A stretch of DNA of 64,000 nt from Geotrypetes seraphini. Lineage: Eukaryota > Chordata > Amphibia > Gymnophiona > Dermophiidae. The notes below the pieces were generated by a model, which was given only the letters and a program-made list of their open reading frames with translations, had not been told where the DNA came from and did no database searches. The stretch covers positions 1,798,001-1,862,000 of the forward strand of contig NC_047096.1 in assembly GCF_902459505.1 (NCBI RefSeq), given 5' to 3'. The position numbers and the translations under genes are program-made. Within the stretch, counting starts at the first letter, position 1, and every line of letters starts with the position of its first letter. This document shows positions 35,901-46,312 of the stretch, piece by piece.

Positions 35901-38900
35901 GGTTTTAATAGTTCTGTTGATGCGTTCAACTTGGCCAGAGCTCTGGGGGTGATAGGCCGTATGTAATTTCCAGGTGATTTGCAGAGCCCGAGAGACAGCT
36001 TGTGTGACTTGTGATATGTAGGCGGGGCCATTATCGCTGCCAATCACTAGGGGCAGGCCATAGCGAGGGATGATGTCATGGAGTAAAGCCTTTACTATTT
36101 CCCTACTTTTCTCTGTGCACACTGGGTAGGCCTCTGGCCACCCAGTGTGGGAATCAATGAAAACCAGGAGGTAACGGAACCCATGGGAGGGGGGCAAGTG
36201 GGTAAAATCTGTAGAGAGGACTTGCATGGGGTGTGAACCGATAGGCTGGTGACCAGGAACGGGGGACCTGACAGAAGAGGGGTTGTGTCGGAGGCAAATG
36301 ACACAGCGGAGCAGAACATGGGAGATGAGTTGAGAGAGATTCGGGATATAGAAATTCTGTCGGAGAAGAGTGCGGAGGGCTGGGTTACCGGCATGAGAAA
36401 AATCGTGTGCACGTTGGACAACAGTGAGGGCCAGGAGTTGAGGGACGTACAGGAGGGGGGTGGATGTGTGAGAGGAAGGTATAGTAATCCATCCAGATGG
36501 GAGGGTACAATGGCCAGATTGCTGCACGGCCCACTTGCGCTTGGGGTCAGTGTACTGGGGGGAAAGGGAATGAAGGAAAGGTTGAGGGGAGGAAAGGGAT
36601 AACAGAAGAGGGGGTGTGGGCGGACCTTGGAGGGCCGCCTGGCGAGCCGAGCGGTCAGCCAAGGCATTACCGCGGCTGATGAAATCACGGAGGCGACGGT
36701 GGGCCCGGCAGTGCATGATAGAAACTTTGGAGGGTAGCAGGATAGCATCCAAAAGGTCCAGGATGAGTTGGTGGTGTTGGATAGGGGATCCAGAGGAGGT
36801 GAGGAAGGAACGCTGGCGCCAGAGGACAGCGTGGGCATGAACAGCTAGAAAGGCAATTTAGATAGGAAAAAAACAAAAATGCAAAAAGGGAGAGAAAAAT
36901 CTCCCAAAATGGCCAATGGTATGGTTGGTTTCCCTGGGGTACCCCACAAACCAAACAGATAGACAACACAAAGATTACAGGGCATAAACAAACATAGAAA
37001 ACAGAAAAGGCGTGAAACTTTTCTTCCAGCTGGCAAGGATTCAGAGCTGAACTTAGATCTGCAGAGAAATGCACAGTTATACAAAAACAAAACGTCCATC
37101 ATAGCACGAATCATAATTGTGTGCACACAGTGGCAAAGTAAAGTGCGATATAACACATGGCATAATAATCACATAATCATAAAAGGCATCTATTAATGGT
37201 TATTGGAACATCCGAAAGAGAAAACGTAAGAATGTGATCACTCTGGCTTGGTGCCCTGCCAATTACATTCATAAGGCAGACAGGGACGCAACTGCTAGGG
37301 TGTGCTTCAATCTTGAAAAATAAGCAAAACTTACTAGGTAAAGTAAGATACAGTGTACAATGTTAAATATAGAGGTATTCTGAAGTATGGCAATGTCAAT
37401 TCAAAGGGGAAAAAAAGAAACATGTTAAATGTTAAGTGCAAGGTCATTTCAAGGTTACTGAAAGCAGAACATTGTCCTCCTTCTCTGGGTAGAAAAAGGC
37501 TCATTGTAACAGGTCCAGAACAGCTCTGTATGTATGACTGCGAAGACAAAGAAGAGACATTTTAACGTGACACCACCCCTGAGGTCACTTAGCCATGTTC
37601 CCTGCAGGCAGACCTGGAACCCTTGTCTGCCACCTGGGTCCCGCTACACTCTGAGGAGTGGGCACTGCTGCAGACTAGATGTAGCTACTTTACTCTGCAC
37701 TGTCCTTACATAATAACTACCCCCTTCCTCTGGAGTTTGAGCTACCAAGTTTATTTTAAAGGTATTTCTGTTTCCAATTGTATTTAGAATCTGATTGATA
37801 ATAACACTTTATACAAACATGCATGGGAAGAAAGAATTCATAAAGAACACCAGGATAAAGACACAATACGGGAAAGCAAGGGAGACTGTTAGCACAAAAG
37901 AAGTAATCTCAATCCATCCGTTATCAATAAAACTCATTCATAAAGGAAAAAAAAAAAAAAGTTGACCACATTACACCGCTATTGATTAAGTCCCATTGGC
38001 TACCTATTAGCCAACGAATTACTTTTAAGATATTATTCTTGGTTTTTAAAGTTCTAGCTTTCAATGAGCCTCAATTCATGTCTAGAATGATCATTCCTTA
38101 TTATGCCCCTCGTTCTCTACGATCATCATCACAAGACTTATTAATTGTCCCTTCCTTAAAAATTGTGGGTACAAGAAGAAATGACATGTTTTCTGTTACA
38201 GCGCCACAAACGTGGAATGCACTGCTACTGTACATCAGAAAAGAAAAAGATCTTATCTCTTTTATAAAAACTTTGTTATTTAACTTTGTACTTGTGTCTT
38301 AAAATTGTTTGTCCTCTAAAATGTGTTTTTTTTTTTTTTTTTTTTTTTTTTAATTGTTCAGCGCTTAGAATGTTTGTATAGGCGATTCATCAAATAATAA
38401 TAAAACTTGAAACTTGAACTTGAATTATCAAGCCCATGTTTAGCAAATATTTCAATTTTCAGAAAAATATGGATACTTAACCTCTATCATTGTTAGTCTT
38501 GTACTTTAAATCCCCCAACACTGGAATACAAAGGCAGGGATGTGCCAAACACAAACCCCACATGTCTGACAAACGGTTGCTTTTTTTTTTCTTCTTTTTT
38601 TTTTTTTTTATTACCAGCAGACACACTTTGACAACTGCGAGAACACGTAAACTATCTGGCTCAACTTTCTTTAAATTACTCACTGTCTGTAACAAATCCA
38701 CTGCACGCAACATATATCTAAAATCACAGTCCTTATTCTCGTTCATCAGTGCGAACTCACATTCTTAATTCTGTCTTGATCCACATGCATTTTACCCTGT
38801 TAAGCAACTTACACTATCCTGTCTGCAACTTTCGGCAAAACAATCATGCTGGCTTGCTTTACCAACTTTTCCCAGGTTTCCAACCTAAATGCTATTTCCA

Positions 38901-41900
38901 TCTCCCTGGGTAATTTCTCAACATCACCAATTTCTTGTTCTCTGTGTCTTGTCAGGTGTCCCCAGAGCTTTTGTTTTATTAATTTGACAAGTATGACAAA
39001 AGGTTGATTAAATTCCAAATACTAAGCCTCGGACAACAATAAAAATAAGGGTGAAGAAAACAGTAAAGAATTACAAAATTACAAAAAAACCTCTACAAAC
39101 CCAGAATTAAACGTATAAGAAACAATGAGAGAAAAAAAAAGAACTTCAAGGAGGAAAGGAAAGAGGACATAGATGGAAGAAAAGCAATAGGGCAAAGGGA
39201 AAATGTTTGGGTGTTTGTTTTGTTACTTTGAATTGATCTAAATGGTGCTAAACCATACGATTAGGAGAGTTAATCCAGTCCAAGCATGACTGTGTCTAGC
39301 TAACTAAGTGTTTTGTTTTATTAGTAATCAAACTCAGTTAACATTGATTCTCCATAATTACCCAATTAAAAATTGCATTGTATTAGCCTGCCATAACTGG
39401 CAGGGTTGAGATGTTACATCTCATGATGAAAAGCAGGACTATGTACGCTATGTATTCCCCCCTCTTGTAAGAAGGAAAAGAGGGTCAGTCGTAAAATGTT
39501 TAAGCATGATCTGAAGGGGGTCGATGGTGCTCTGACCCATATTATACAATCTATATATGCACCCAACAAAAGTTCCAATTTCCAGAAACCAGAATCCTAT
39601 ATACCTCTCTGTGCTTCACAACGGATTAAGAAGTTACTAGACAGAAGAGGTAGAGACAGGATAGAGAAGGAATCAACTTCTCACTTACCAAGACAGGTCC
39701 GGTACCGGCACAACAAAACCAGGAGCCAGAAATCTCCACCGATTCGTTCCTTCTCGAGGTGCAATCCGTTGTCTTCGACGAGAAAACCGTTCCTGGTCAA
39801 CCACCAGGTTAATGCCGGCTATTACGGGTCTCGTAGGAGGCAAGGTTTGAAATCCTCCGAGGGAGACGATCGTGCCAAACAGGCTCAAGTCTGTAGATCA
39901 AGTCCCTGTTCGGCTGCGCCAAATGAAGGTACCTTTTAGGATAAGGCCCTCCTTTAGTAGTGCAGAGACTTGAGCCAGAGACTGAAGAGATTTTAAAAAG
40001 GCTTTTATTAAACTAGCATATATGCTGGACTTCTGGGCAGAACTGGCTGCATAAACAGAAGACCCTGAGAATTTCAAACACAAAGATTATATAGTGTCCT
40101 AACCAGTCCGAACCAGTTTGACCAGTTCTGACCAAAAGGTAGGAGCAAAGAGAAAAACAAAACCATAAATCCATCCTATAATCTACACATCTTAGGCTAA
40201 CTAGCATCTACATTCCTCTGCCTCCTGGCTGTACCAGGCACTAAGACAGATACATAGTACAGGCCTGCATGCATACGTGATTTCTCAGAGCAGTAAAATG
40301 GAGTCACAACTTGTTCTTTGTACTGATTATGACCCACTGATCTAAAATAAAGCTTTCTTCATCTACACCGTGACCCAGCCATGTCAGCTAGCTAGGGATC
40401 CTTCAATACCACCATAACCAAAAGTTCTAGGCGGTTTATACTAAAAAGAGCTGAACAATCATCGAAATACAATAATACAGTAAAAAAAATACAAATATTT
40501 ATAAAATAGAATTTCAATAATAAAACTCACTAAGTAATAAACTTATCAAACAAAGTGGTCTTAATTAATTTCCGAAAACTGCAGTAGGATAACATAACTT
40601 GCTGAATACATTTACCTAACCAAAATTGTTGCCTACCAGCTTGAAATGCTAGGGTCCTAGCTAAGAAGGTCTAATTTTTGGATAAGCAAATAAATAGAAG
40701 TTTCTAGTTCTCTTGATGGTCTATGCCACTGTTCTTCAGCCACCGGTCCGTGGACTGGTGCCAATCTGCAGGAAATTTCTGCCGGTCCGCACAGGGCTGG
40801 CAAGATTAAGGTGACCATAGGTCCCGTTTTCAGACCTCCTGTCCCGTTGTCCCCACACAGTGGGGGACGAAGGACATGAGAAGGAGGCACTGGGGGCACT
40901 AAAGACTTGGGAAGGAGGCACTGGGGGCACTAAGGACTTGGGAAGGAGGCACTGGAGACACTACATACATGGGAAGGAAGCACTGCGGGCACTAAAGACG
41001 GGAAGGGGCACTAAGGACATGGGAAGGAGGCACCGGGGGCACTAAGGACATAGGAAGGAAAGAGGGAGGGAATAGAAAGGGACAATTCTTGGGCCTGAGT
41101 GTAGAAAGGAAGAAATGAAAGAAAGGATGCACAGACAGAAGGAAACGCAACCAGAGACTCATGAAATCACCAGACAGCAAAGGTAGGAAAAATGATTTTA
41201 TTTTCAATTTAGTGATCAAAATGTGTCAGTTTTGAGAATTTATATCTGCTGTCTATATTTTGCACTATATTTGTCTATTTTTCTATAGTTACTGAGGTGA
41301 CCGAGCTCACGGAGATGGGGCGGAAACGTGGTTTTTAAATTTTAGTCCTAGTAGTTTGCCAATCCATAAAATAATTATTTTATTTCTGCCAGTCCACGGT
41401 TGTAAAAAGGTTGAAAAACACTGGTCTATGCAACCCAAAATGAGGAAAAAGGTAAGCTGGAGACAATCCCGATATCAGCTTAAAGCAGATACAGGAAAAT
41501 TTGAATAAATCTCTTGCCTCCAAAGGCAGCCAATGAAGTAAACGATAATAGGGACTAATATGGTTGTTCTTTTTTAAATCAAAAATCAATCAAACAGCTG
41601 TATTCTTAATTATCCTTAGAATTTTTTGGGGTGCTCTTAAATAGATGATGTTAAAATAGTCTAAAATAGATAAAACTAATGCCTACACCAATAGATTGAA
41701 CGATAAAGGATCAAAATATTTTTTATGATTCTTAATTTCCACAATGTAAAAAAGCATTTTTGTACCACTAAGTTTGTGTGTTCGGCTAGTGTTAAAAGTC
41801 GGTCTAGTAGTGTGACTTCCAGAATTTTGATAGATTTAATAATCGGGTAGTCCATGAGTCTGACCTAGTAAGGCTATTCTTATTTTCTTATGTTCTAACA

Positions 41901-44831
41901 CTTTCACCAGTGCATGCATGTTATATGTATATTTATGTGGTTAAAGGAATGTAAGTACCTATGAACATGCTGGGTCAGACCAAGGGTCCATCTAGTCCAG
42001 AATCCTGCCTTTGCGGTGGCCAATCCAGGTCCCAAGTACTGGGCAGAAACCCAAAGAGTTGCAACATTCCAGAGCTGGGATTGTGATGTCATAATGCCTC
42101 ATTCTACCAATGCCTAAGAGTCAACCTCATCAGTGATGTCACAATGGCTTGACTTGTCACAAAATGTGGGAGATATTAACAAAATAGCTGGATGAACTTC
42201 TCCAATGATATCCAAAATCTCAGCTTTATTAATATATCTCCATCAAAATGATCATTCAAATGTGAATATCAAACTTTTTGCACTAGTTCACTTTCACACA
42301 GTGGTTATAAGTGAAATTCAACTCAAGGAGAGACTTTAAATGAGCGTTTTAGTTCATTGATAGAAGATTGACAATACGGTAATGAAGAGTACAAAGTCTA
42401 CTCACTAACCACACGTTTGAATGATCATTTTGATGGAGATATATTAATAAAGCTGAGATTTTGGATATCATTCCTAATGGCTTGGCTCACATAAGAATAG
42501 CCCTACTGGGTCAGATCCAATGGTCCATCTAGCCCAGTATCCTGTTTCCAACAGTGGCCAATCCAGATCCCAAATAGTAGCAACATTCCAAGCTACCAGG
42601 GTAGGCACCCTGTTATAGAATTTCCCTTAACAAGTTAGCAACTATAGCTCAATTGCATTTATATCACACGTATGTACAATGGAATCCATGTACAGCTTCA
42701 TCTTTCACCAGCAAATCTGGAGAGAAAGCTCAGAACTTACTTCCGGGTCCCAAAATTCCATCCACCAATGGCGAGGAGCGTCTTCAGATGAGGATTCCTG
42801 GGGAGAGAGCAAAGGAAAATGCTTTGTTTGCTGTGTCAACGTCTAAGCTCGACTTTCAGTTCAGTGAAGAAAAGATAGCTGACACTAGGATCTATCTCGT
42901 AGTGGAGAGGCCAAGAGTCTTTCAGCCATTTTGCACTGTCCATAGGGTTCTTTAAAAAAGAATAGAACTTTCAACTAATGGTGTTCTCTTCTAGTTCTTG
43001 ATTGTAACTAATGGTTCAGGTTTTTAGGTTATCCCTAGTGAATATGTTTGCAAATCTGTTGTGTGTGTTAATTAAGTGTATCCTGACAAGCCGATGTGTT
43101 TGCAGGCCCTAAGGACCGTCAGTGAATGCCTTGAGCTAAATGTCCCCCACCCCACCCCCAGAGATAAAACTGCTTTAATTCTGAACCTTCCTCACATTTT
43201 CTTGAGTCCATTGAACCTCTGATACAATGTTTCATCGTTCCATTCAAAGGTCGTGATCTTGTTGTTGTGCATATTGGCAAAGGCATAGATGAGATGTGTG
43301 CACAAGTGAGGGTCAACGTTCTCTGGTAGGAAGCGCCCCACTTCAGGTCTGTACTGGGCCCAGTTGGTGAAATAGCAAACTAGTTTAAAAGCAGAACCTG
43401 CAAAGACAGGGCAAGTTACAAGGCAGACATAGGGGGGAAAGATGGAGGTCGTCTCAGACATACCTGTAAGAGGGCAATCGCGTTACACTTGAAGACAATT
43501 CTATAAGAGAGCACTTTGGTTAATAGGGAGGAAGGTGCCTATTTTTAAAGAATGCAGCTAGCACAATTCTTAGCTTGTGGACCTCAACATTGGCACCTGT
43601 GCAGCAGCAGATATGCATGGAAATTGTGGCTCCATCTTTGCAAATTTACTCTACACCAGTGTCTCTCAAACTGTGTGCCCCAAAGAGATTCTGGGTGTGC
43701 CACGAGGGGTTCCAGAATTGTATTTACTTAAAAAAATTCCCTTCATAAGTATATACTAGAATAGATGACATGTACGTCAATGTTATGAGTGTCTGTATGC
43801 GTAAGGATACAACCTCCCAGACAAACATCGTTCTTTGACGTGATTGGTCCTTGAAAACTAACGGCAAATAATTTTATTTTTATTTTTTAAGCAGTAGTTA
43901 TCTTAACTTGAGCAACAAAGCAATCGAGGCTTTGTTTTGTTACTGCTTAGATCTTCTTATCTTTGCAAACTTGGATTTTTAGCTCTGACAGAAATTAAAA
44001 TGAAAAAAAGAGTTAATTTGCAGTCAAAAACAAGAGCATCCATCACATTGATTAGCAATTCTATTCTATCTACTTTCGTTTCACCGTTGTTACAATTACC
44101 TGTACATAGCTTAAAGAACTTTAAATAAATAAGTCTCAAATTTAATTTTTTGTTGGTTTTGCAATTTTAGCATTTCAATTATAATGTGCCATGAAAAACA
44201 TTTGCTCTGTTTAGTGTGCCTGAGCTAAAAAAAAGTTGGATAGACACTGCTCTACATGTACCAGCCTCCTCTCAGCATGTTACAGGTAAGTTCCCATTGC
44301 AAGGTTTAAAAGAAAATCTAAAAGTCCAAACTCCGCCCCAGGACACTTCAGCAAAACATGGCTTCCTGCAGTGCAGAAGGTCCTGTTTCTGCTTAAAATT
44401 ACTCCTCCCTGTGCCGAATGCTGGTGCTCGTGAAAATCGCACCTTAAGCAGACAAACTTCCTCACCCAGCTACACAAGTGGAGCCATCTGACTGTTCAGT
44501 AAATGGGAAGCACTGGGGTCATTGTAACTTAAGTGGACCCTTGGAAGCTGGTGTTAGAAGAACCTGACTAAAGGGTTTAAAAGGAAAACGTGGATGGGTC
44601 CCAACTCCTCCCAGTAACTCTTGCAAGTCACATTAAAGTGAAACCAGTTACTCACTGGACTGAATGAAGAGCAGGACGGCCAAAGCTGGAAAGATGCAAA
44701 ATGAGAGAAAAGAAAAGAGTTAGGCATCCCAAGGTCAGCTTTTTCTTTATTACAGGGGCTTCAATACCTGATATCCCCAAATTCTGCCTGTCCTTTGCAC
44801 ACATACCTGCACTCAGCCTCATCTTCCCCAT
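23997..44831 (-). CDS. CHIT1: Chitotriosidase-like GH18 chitinase (gene B) with CBM14
   Basis: Hand-built 11-exon model (low-high): 23997-24229, 26861-26993, 27436-27552, 29125-29307, 29399-29522, 29974-30098, 31752-31917, 42741-42797, 43196-43397, 44656-44685, 44807-44831. It totals 1,395 nt or 464 aa; human CHIT1 has 466. All junctions are GT-AG with conserved phases. The signal peptide [20 protein letters not shown] precedes [20 protein letters not shown], the catalytic [10 protein letters not shown] (acid Glu about 140), [10 protein letters not shown] and [13 protein letters not shown] follow. A Ser/Pro/His-rich linker leads to CBM14 ([11 protein letters not shown] ... TCKCCNWS) with all six cysteines. 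It should be a secreted chitinase with a chitin-binding tail. Intron 4 is 10.8 kb and contains an endogenous retrovirus. Position next to BTG2 supports the CHIT1 name; a CHIA-type name is the alternative. Confidence 0.93.
24722..26340 (-). mobile_element. CR1-type LINE, longest copy, in gene B intron 10
   Basis: On the minus strand: endonuclease start ([20 protein letters not shown]) near 26290, reverse transcriptase C-part ([23 protein letters not shown]) near 25480-25620, [20 protein letters not shown] near 25300, [20 protein letters not shown] near 25000, and the 3' tail at 24722-24880. Much of the middle is deleted and the frame is interrupted many times. Confidence 0.85.
26781..26802. 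repeat. Poly(C) run
   Basis: 22 consecutive C (G on the coding strand of gene B) about 60 bp beyond exon 10's donor, in intron 10. Confidence 0.9.
27712..27757 (-). ncRNA. Hammerhead-ribozyme-like motif, copy 3
   Basis: The minus strand reads TTGAGGA core, a diverged stem II, CGAAAC, stem III CATG-GAC-CGTG, then TC and AGGTCCC. Stem III and the GTC site are kept. Stem I does not pair. It lies in gene B intron 8. Confidence 0.35.
28140..29080. other. Intron 8 of gene B, mostly unassigned
   Basis: A LINE-tail-like piece (TTTGTATACCGCAATACCCC) lies at about 28140-28190. The rest shows no recognised feature. Confidence 0.35.
29704..29751. repeat. Short perfect-type hairpin
   Basis: CCTCTGACGTCACTTCCTGG pairs with CTAGGAAGTGACATCAGAGG across an 8-bp loop, with few mismatches. 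Probably the terminus pair of a small foldback element in intron 6 of gene B. Confidence 0.7.
30560..30780 (-). repeat. CR1 3'-tail variant
   Basis: AACATAAGAACTGCCATCTC, CCATGGTCCATCGAGTCCGG and GCATGGACCCTTTTACCC mark another CR1-tail subfamily in intron 5 of gene B. Confidence 0.55.
30800..31740. other. Intron 5 of gene B, nothing recognised
   Basis: No exon, ORF of interest or repeat identified. Confidence 0.4.
32040..32345 (+). mobile_element. LINE 3' tail (L2/CR1 superfamily)
   Basis: Ends TTGTAAACCGCCTCGAACTT then GGCGGTATATAAGAAATAAA and (TTA)n. The same tail is at 47165-47345 and, minus strand, around the provirus ends. Confidence 0.65.
33305..33342 (-). mobile_element. LINE tail cut off by the provirus
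   Basis: Minus strand ATAAAAGAATAAAGTTATTA is the (TTATTA)-type tail that belongs with LINE sequence on the other side of the provirus (from 40406). Confidence 0.6.
33343..33824 (-). repeat. 3' LTR of the endogenous retrovirus
   Basis: 482 bp, identical by eye to the LTR at 39924-40405, bounded by TG and CA. An AATAAA on the minus strand lies near 33421-33426. Confidence 0.95.
33826..33842 (-). other. Polypurine tract
   Basis: Minus strand AGAAGAAAAGTTGGGA lies immediately inside the 3' LTR, where plus-strand priming is expected. Confidence 0.7.
33945..35528 (-). pseudogene. Retroviral env region (fossil)
   Basis: Encodes gamma-type Env-like sequence. A glycoprotein-like part contains [22 protein letters not shown] and multiple N-glycosylation motifs. 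A C-terminal hydrophobic membrane segment ([19 protein letters not shown]) is followed by a short tail. It lies between integrase and the 3' LTR as expected for env, which this family expresses by splicing. Broken. Confidence 0.8.
35598..36752 (-). pseudogene. Retroviral pol 3' part: RNase H end and integrase (fossil)
   Basis: Contains an RNase H end-like piece ([14 protein letters not shown]), the integrase HHCC zinc motif (HDFSHAGNP ... CVICLRHN), a catalytic core with the DDE signature ([33 protein letters not shown]) and a gammaretroviral-type C-terminal GPF/GPY-like domain ([20 protein letters not shown]). The rest of pol was not found. Confidence 0.9.
36840..39900 (-). other. Unassigned provirus interior
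   Basis: The region where gag, pro and RT should lie shows no recognisable retroviral protein. It is A-rich, with long T/A runs near 38330 and 38580, and includes the LINE end at 37970-38425. Confidence 0.5.
37970..38425 (+). mobile_element. L2-like LINE 3' end inside the provirus
   Basis: Encodes [39 protein letters not shown] and [18 protein letters not shown], the familiar carboxyl end of L2/CR1-superfamily ORF2. It ends in AAAACTTGAAACTTGAACTT, a tail shared with 62440-62467. Confidence 0.8.
39900..39923 (-). other. Primer-binding-type site
   Basis: Minus strand TGGCGCAGCCGAACAGGGAC starts three bases inside the 5' LTR. It resembles the tRNA-Lys-type PBS but is not an exact match to the one I know, so the primer tRNA is uncertain. 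Confidence 0.55.
39924..40405 (-). repeat. 5' LTR of the endogenous retrovirus
   Basis: 482 bp and apparently identical to the other LTR. Followed by the ATAC target duplication at 40406-40409. Confidence 0.95.
40406..40726 (-). mobile_element. Older LINE, 3' part, between provirus and hAT insert
   Basis: Minus strand ...TATAAACCGCCTAGAACTTT then GGTTATGGTGGTAT is the LINE tail. It continues on the far side of the provirus (33305-33342) and on the far side of the hAT element (from 41432). Confidence 0.65.
40727..41423. mobile_element. hAT-type nonautonomous element with 8-bp TSD
   Basis: Flanked by perfect GTCTATGC duplications (40719-40726 and 41424-41431). The inverted ends CACTGTTCTTCAGCC / GGTTGAAAAACACTG match with two differences. 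It carries the 31-bp minisatellite and has no transposase. Confidence 0.8.
40866..41056 (+). repeat. 31-bp minisatellite inside the hAT element
   Basis: About six units of GACTTGGGAAGGAGGCACTG plus GGGGCACTAAG, with shortened copies. Confidence 0.8.
41432..41850 (-). mobile_element. Older LINE, coding-end part
   Basis: The minus strand encodes [20 protein letters not shown] and [20 protein letters not shown], the carboxyl end of an L2/CR1-superfamily ORF2. The hAT element and the provirus both interrupt this LINE. Confidence 0.7.
41860..42615 (-). repeat. CR1 3'-tail repeats interrupted by a MITE
   Basis: GCTGGGTCAGACCAAGGGTC, GGTGGCCAATCCAGGTCCC and a second copy from 42485 (AGAATAGCCCTACTGGGTCA) flank the element at 42205-42471. 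Confidence 0.6.
42205..42471. mobile_element. MITE with about 58-bp near-perfect inverted ends (mariner-like?)
   Basis: The left end ATGATATCCAAAATCTCAGC and right end GCTGAGATTTTGGATATCAT are exact mirrors. Pairing continues through GATGGAGATATATTAATAAA to ATCATTCAAA. A TA lies symmetrically at both ends, as for Tc1/mariner targets. No ORF. Confidence 0.8.
43657..44249. mobile_element. hAT-type nonautonomous element with 8-bp TSD (1 mismatch)
   Basis: The target duplication is CTCTACAC (43649-43656) / CTCTACAT (44250-44257). The ends are CAGTGTCTCTC and ...ATAGACACTG. It lies in intron 2 of gene B and has no transposase. Confidence 0.75.
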
Positions 44832-44863
44832 CCTGCCTCTGGACACTCTGGTCTGCCCTTGTG

Positions 44864-44870
44864 CTTTAAT
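44864..44870 (-). promoter_or_regulatory. Weak TATA-like element of gene B
   Basis: Minus strand ATTAAAG about 33 bp upstream of the start codon. If it is used, the 5' UTR would be very short. Confidence 0.25.
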
Positions 44871-44909
44871 CATCTTCCTCTCCCCTTCCCCTGAACTCCA
44901 GAAATGAAG

Positions 44910-46300
44910 AAGTCACTGAAAGTCACCCACCATGTTTCATCATCATTCTGACTTGGGAGTTTCAGACTTGTGCAAGACATTGTGGTCGACCATTGGGTCA
45001 CATTGTTTATCCTATGACACATTCAGTTATTAAAAAGATTTCCTAACCGCCTATAACTAGGCAGTTTTACAAAAACAAAAACCCAATCGTATCAAAATAA
45101 GAAACATACAACACATATTATACAAACAATAACAGCAGTTCCTTCATATCAGCCATATTTTATGGCATAACCCAGAAAAGACAGTCTGGCGACTTCAAGG
45201 CTGGCACCGTGAAGTCTGAGTAGCGAAGCTTGGCTTTACCCTCTTCACACTACCAAGATCAGTGGGCTTCACTAGCAAAGCATCAGCTTCCTGAGTGCCA
45301 GGCAGGTCTCATCCTATGACCCAGTTCAAAGTGTCTGACCTGTGAACGCTTTGAACGCACAGAAGCCCACTAAAATGTAAACACTTCCCCCCCTCCCCCG
45401 AAAGATGAAATCAGTACAGATTTTCAATTCTGGGGTTACTATTGCTTTGTAGGATTGACTGTAACTGGTCCCTCGCCAAAGTCTGATGGGTCTGGATGGC
45501 TAAAATATAATCCTCTTGCTGTTTGCAGTGGATTTATCTCACACAGGGCTCTAGGCCTCGATCAGTCCTCCTGGAAGCTTAGCCCTTGTGCAGAAAGAGT
45601 TGACCCAGGTGTCAGTCCTGGAGGGTGGCGCTAAGATTTTTTAAAAATCCATTTTCATAGATTTTTAATGGCGGCTTTTTGGAGAATTCAGCCCTTAGTG
45701 TGCAACTGAAAAGGGGCAGCTCAGAGGTGTTCACTGAAGAAGTGATCTCTGTCTTAGAATTCGATCTACACCAAGTTCCAGTTTGCATCAATCCTTTCAC
45801 CCATATTTGGGCACAAATCCCAGACCCCAGCGCTGCCAACTCTTCTGTAAAGGGTGCCCAACTCAAAGGCTCAGTGCTAATTTCTTCAACGCCAACATTT
45901 GGGACCATTCATTGAATCTAGTCCCAAATGTATTTAGCTGGTATCTGATATGAAGCCTATTATCAGTACCCCACATAAAGCTCCTTCCCCATGAAATGTG
46001 CAGTAGATAACTTCTCCCAAAATGGAGAGATAGATAAATCTGGCACTTTCCTATTTTTTTCAATTTGTGGGACCTTCTTTTCACGTTCAGATCCATCTGG
46101 CTTCACCCCCTGCTCGTTCACACTGTGCAGATACTTCAAACGGAATAGAACATTGGGGGCCTGTGGGCAAAAATATTGCGAGGGTCCCCCATATAATAGT
46201 TTCCCCCCTCTCTCTACACCCAATCGTTCCCCACCCTGTGCAGCATTTCTTCTCATGCCCTTCTACCACTCAAGAGGCTGCGGGCTGCAGTTTTTAACAC
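44910..46300. other. Intergenic stretch upstream of gene B
   Basis: A LINE-remnant-like piece (CCTAACCGCCTATAACTAGG) lies near 45045-45130. The rest is unassigned. Confidence 0.4.
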
Positions 46301-46312
46301 TGCCAGCGACTG

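Larger units (their letters stand above)
33343..40405 (-). mobile_element. Endogenous retrovirus, gamma-type (class I), incomplete
   Basis: Two 482-bp LTRs flank an interior of about 6.1 kb, in the same orientation as gene B, inside its intron 4. The insertion has a 4-bp target duplication (ATAC, 33339-33342 and 40406-40409), TG...CA ends, a polypurine tract, a primer-binding-type site, an integrase region and an env region. gag, protease and most of reverse transcriptase were not recognised; the interior between 36.8 and 39.9 kb is mostly unassigned and carries an L2-like LINE end. The LTRs look identical by eye, so insertion is very recent on a genomic scale. The element is broken: large parts are missing and there are several further breaks. 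Confidence 0.93.

Noticed and set aside
36249-36840. Plus-strand ORFs opposite the integrase region
   Set aside because: They are antisense shadows with G-rich low complexity and no domain.
41304-41335. Fifth hammerhead-like motif around GGCGGAAACGTGG
   Set aside because: GAAAC is present but no CTGANGA core, stem II or cleavage site is correctly placed.
44930-44955. Alternative start exon for gene B (ATGATGATG before GTGGGT)
   Set aside because: It would also give a signal-like start, but the exon at 44807-44831 has the family's exact 25-nt length, a better donor and an MGK start shared with gene A.
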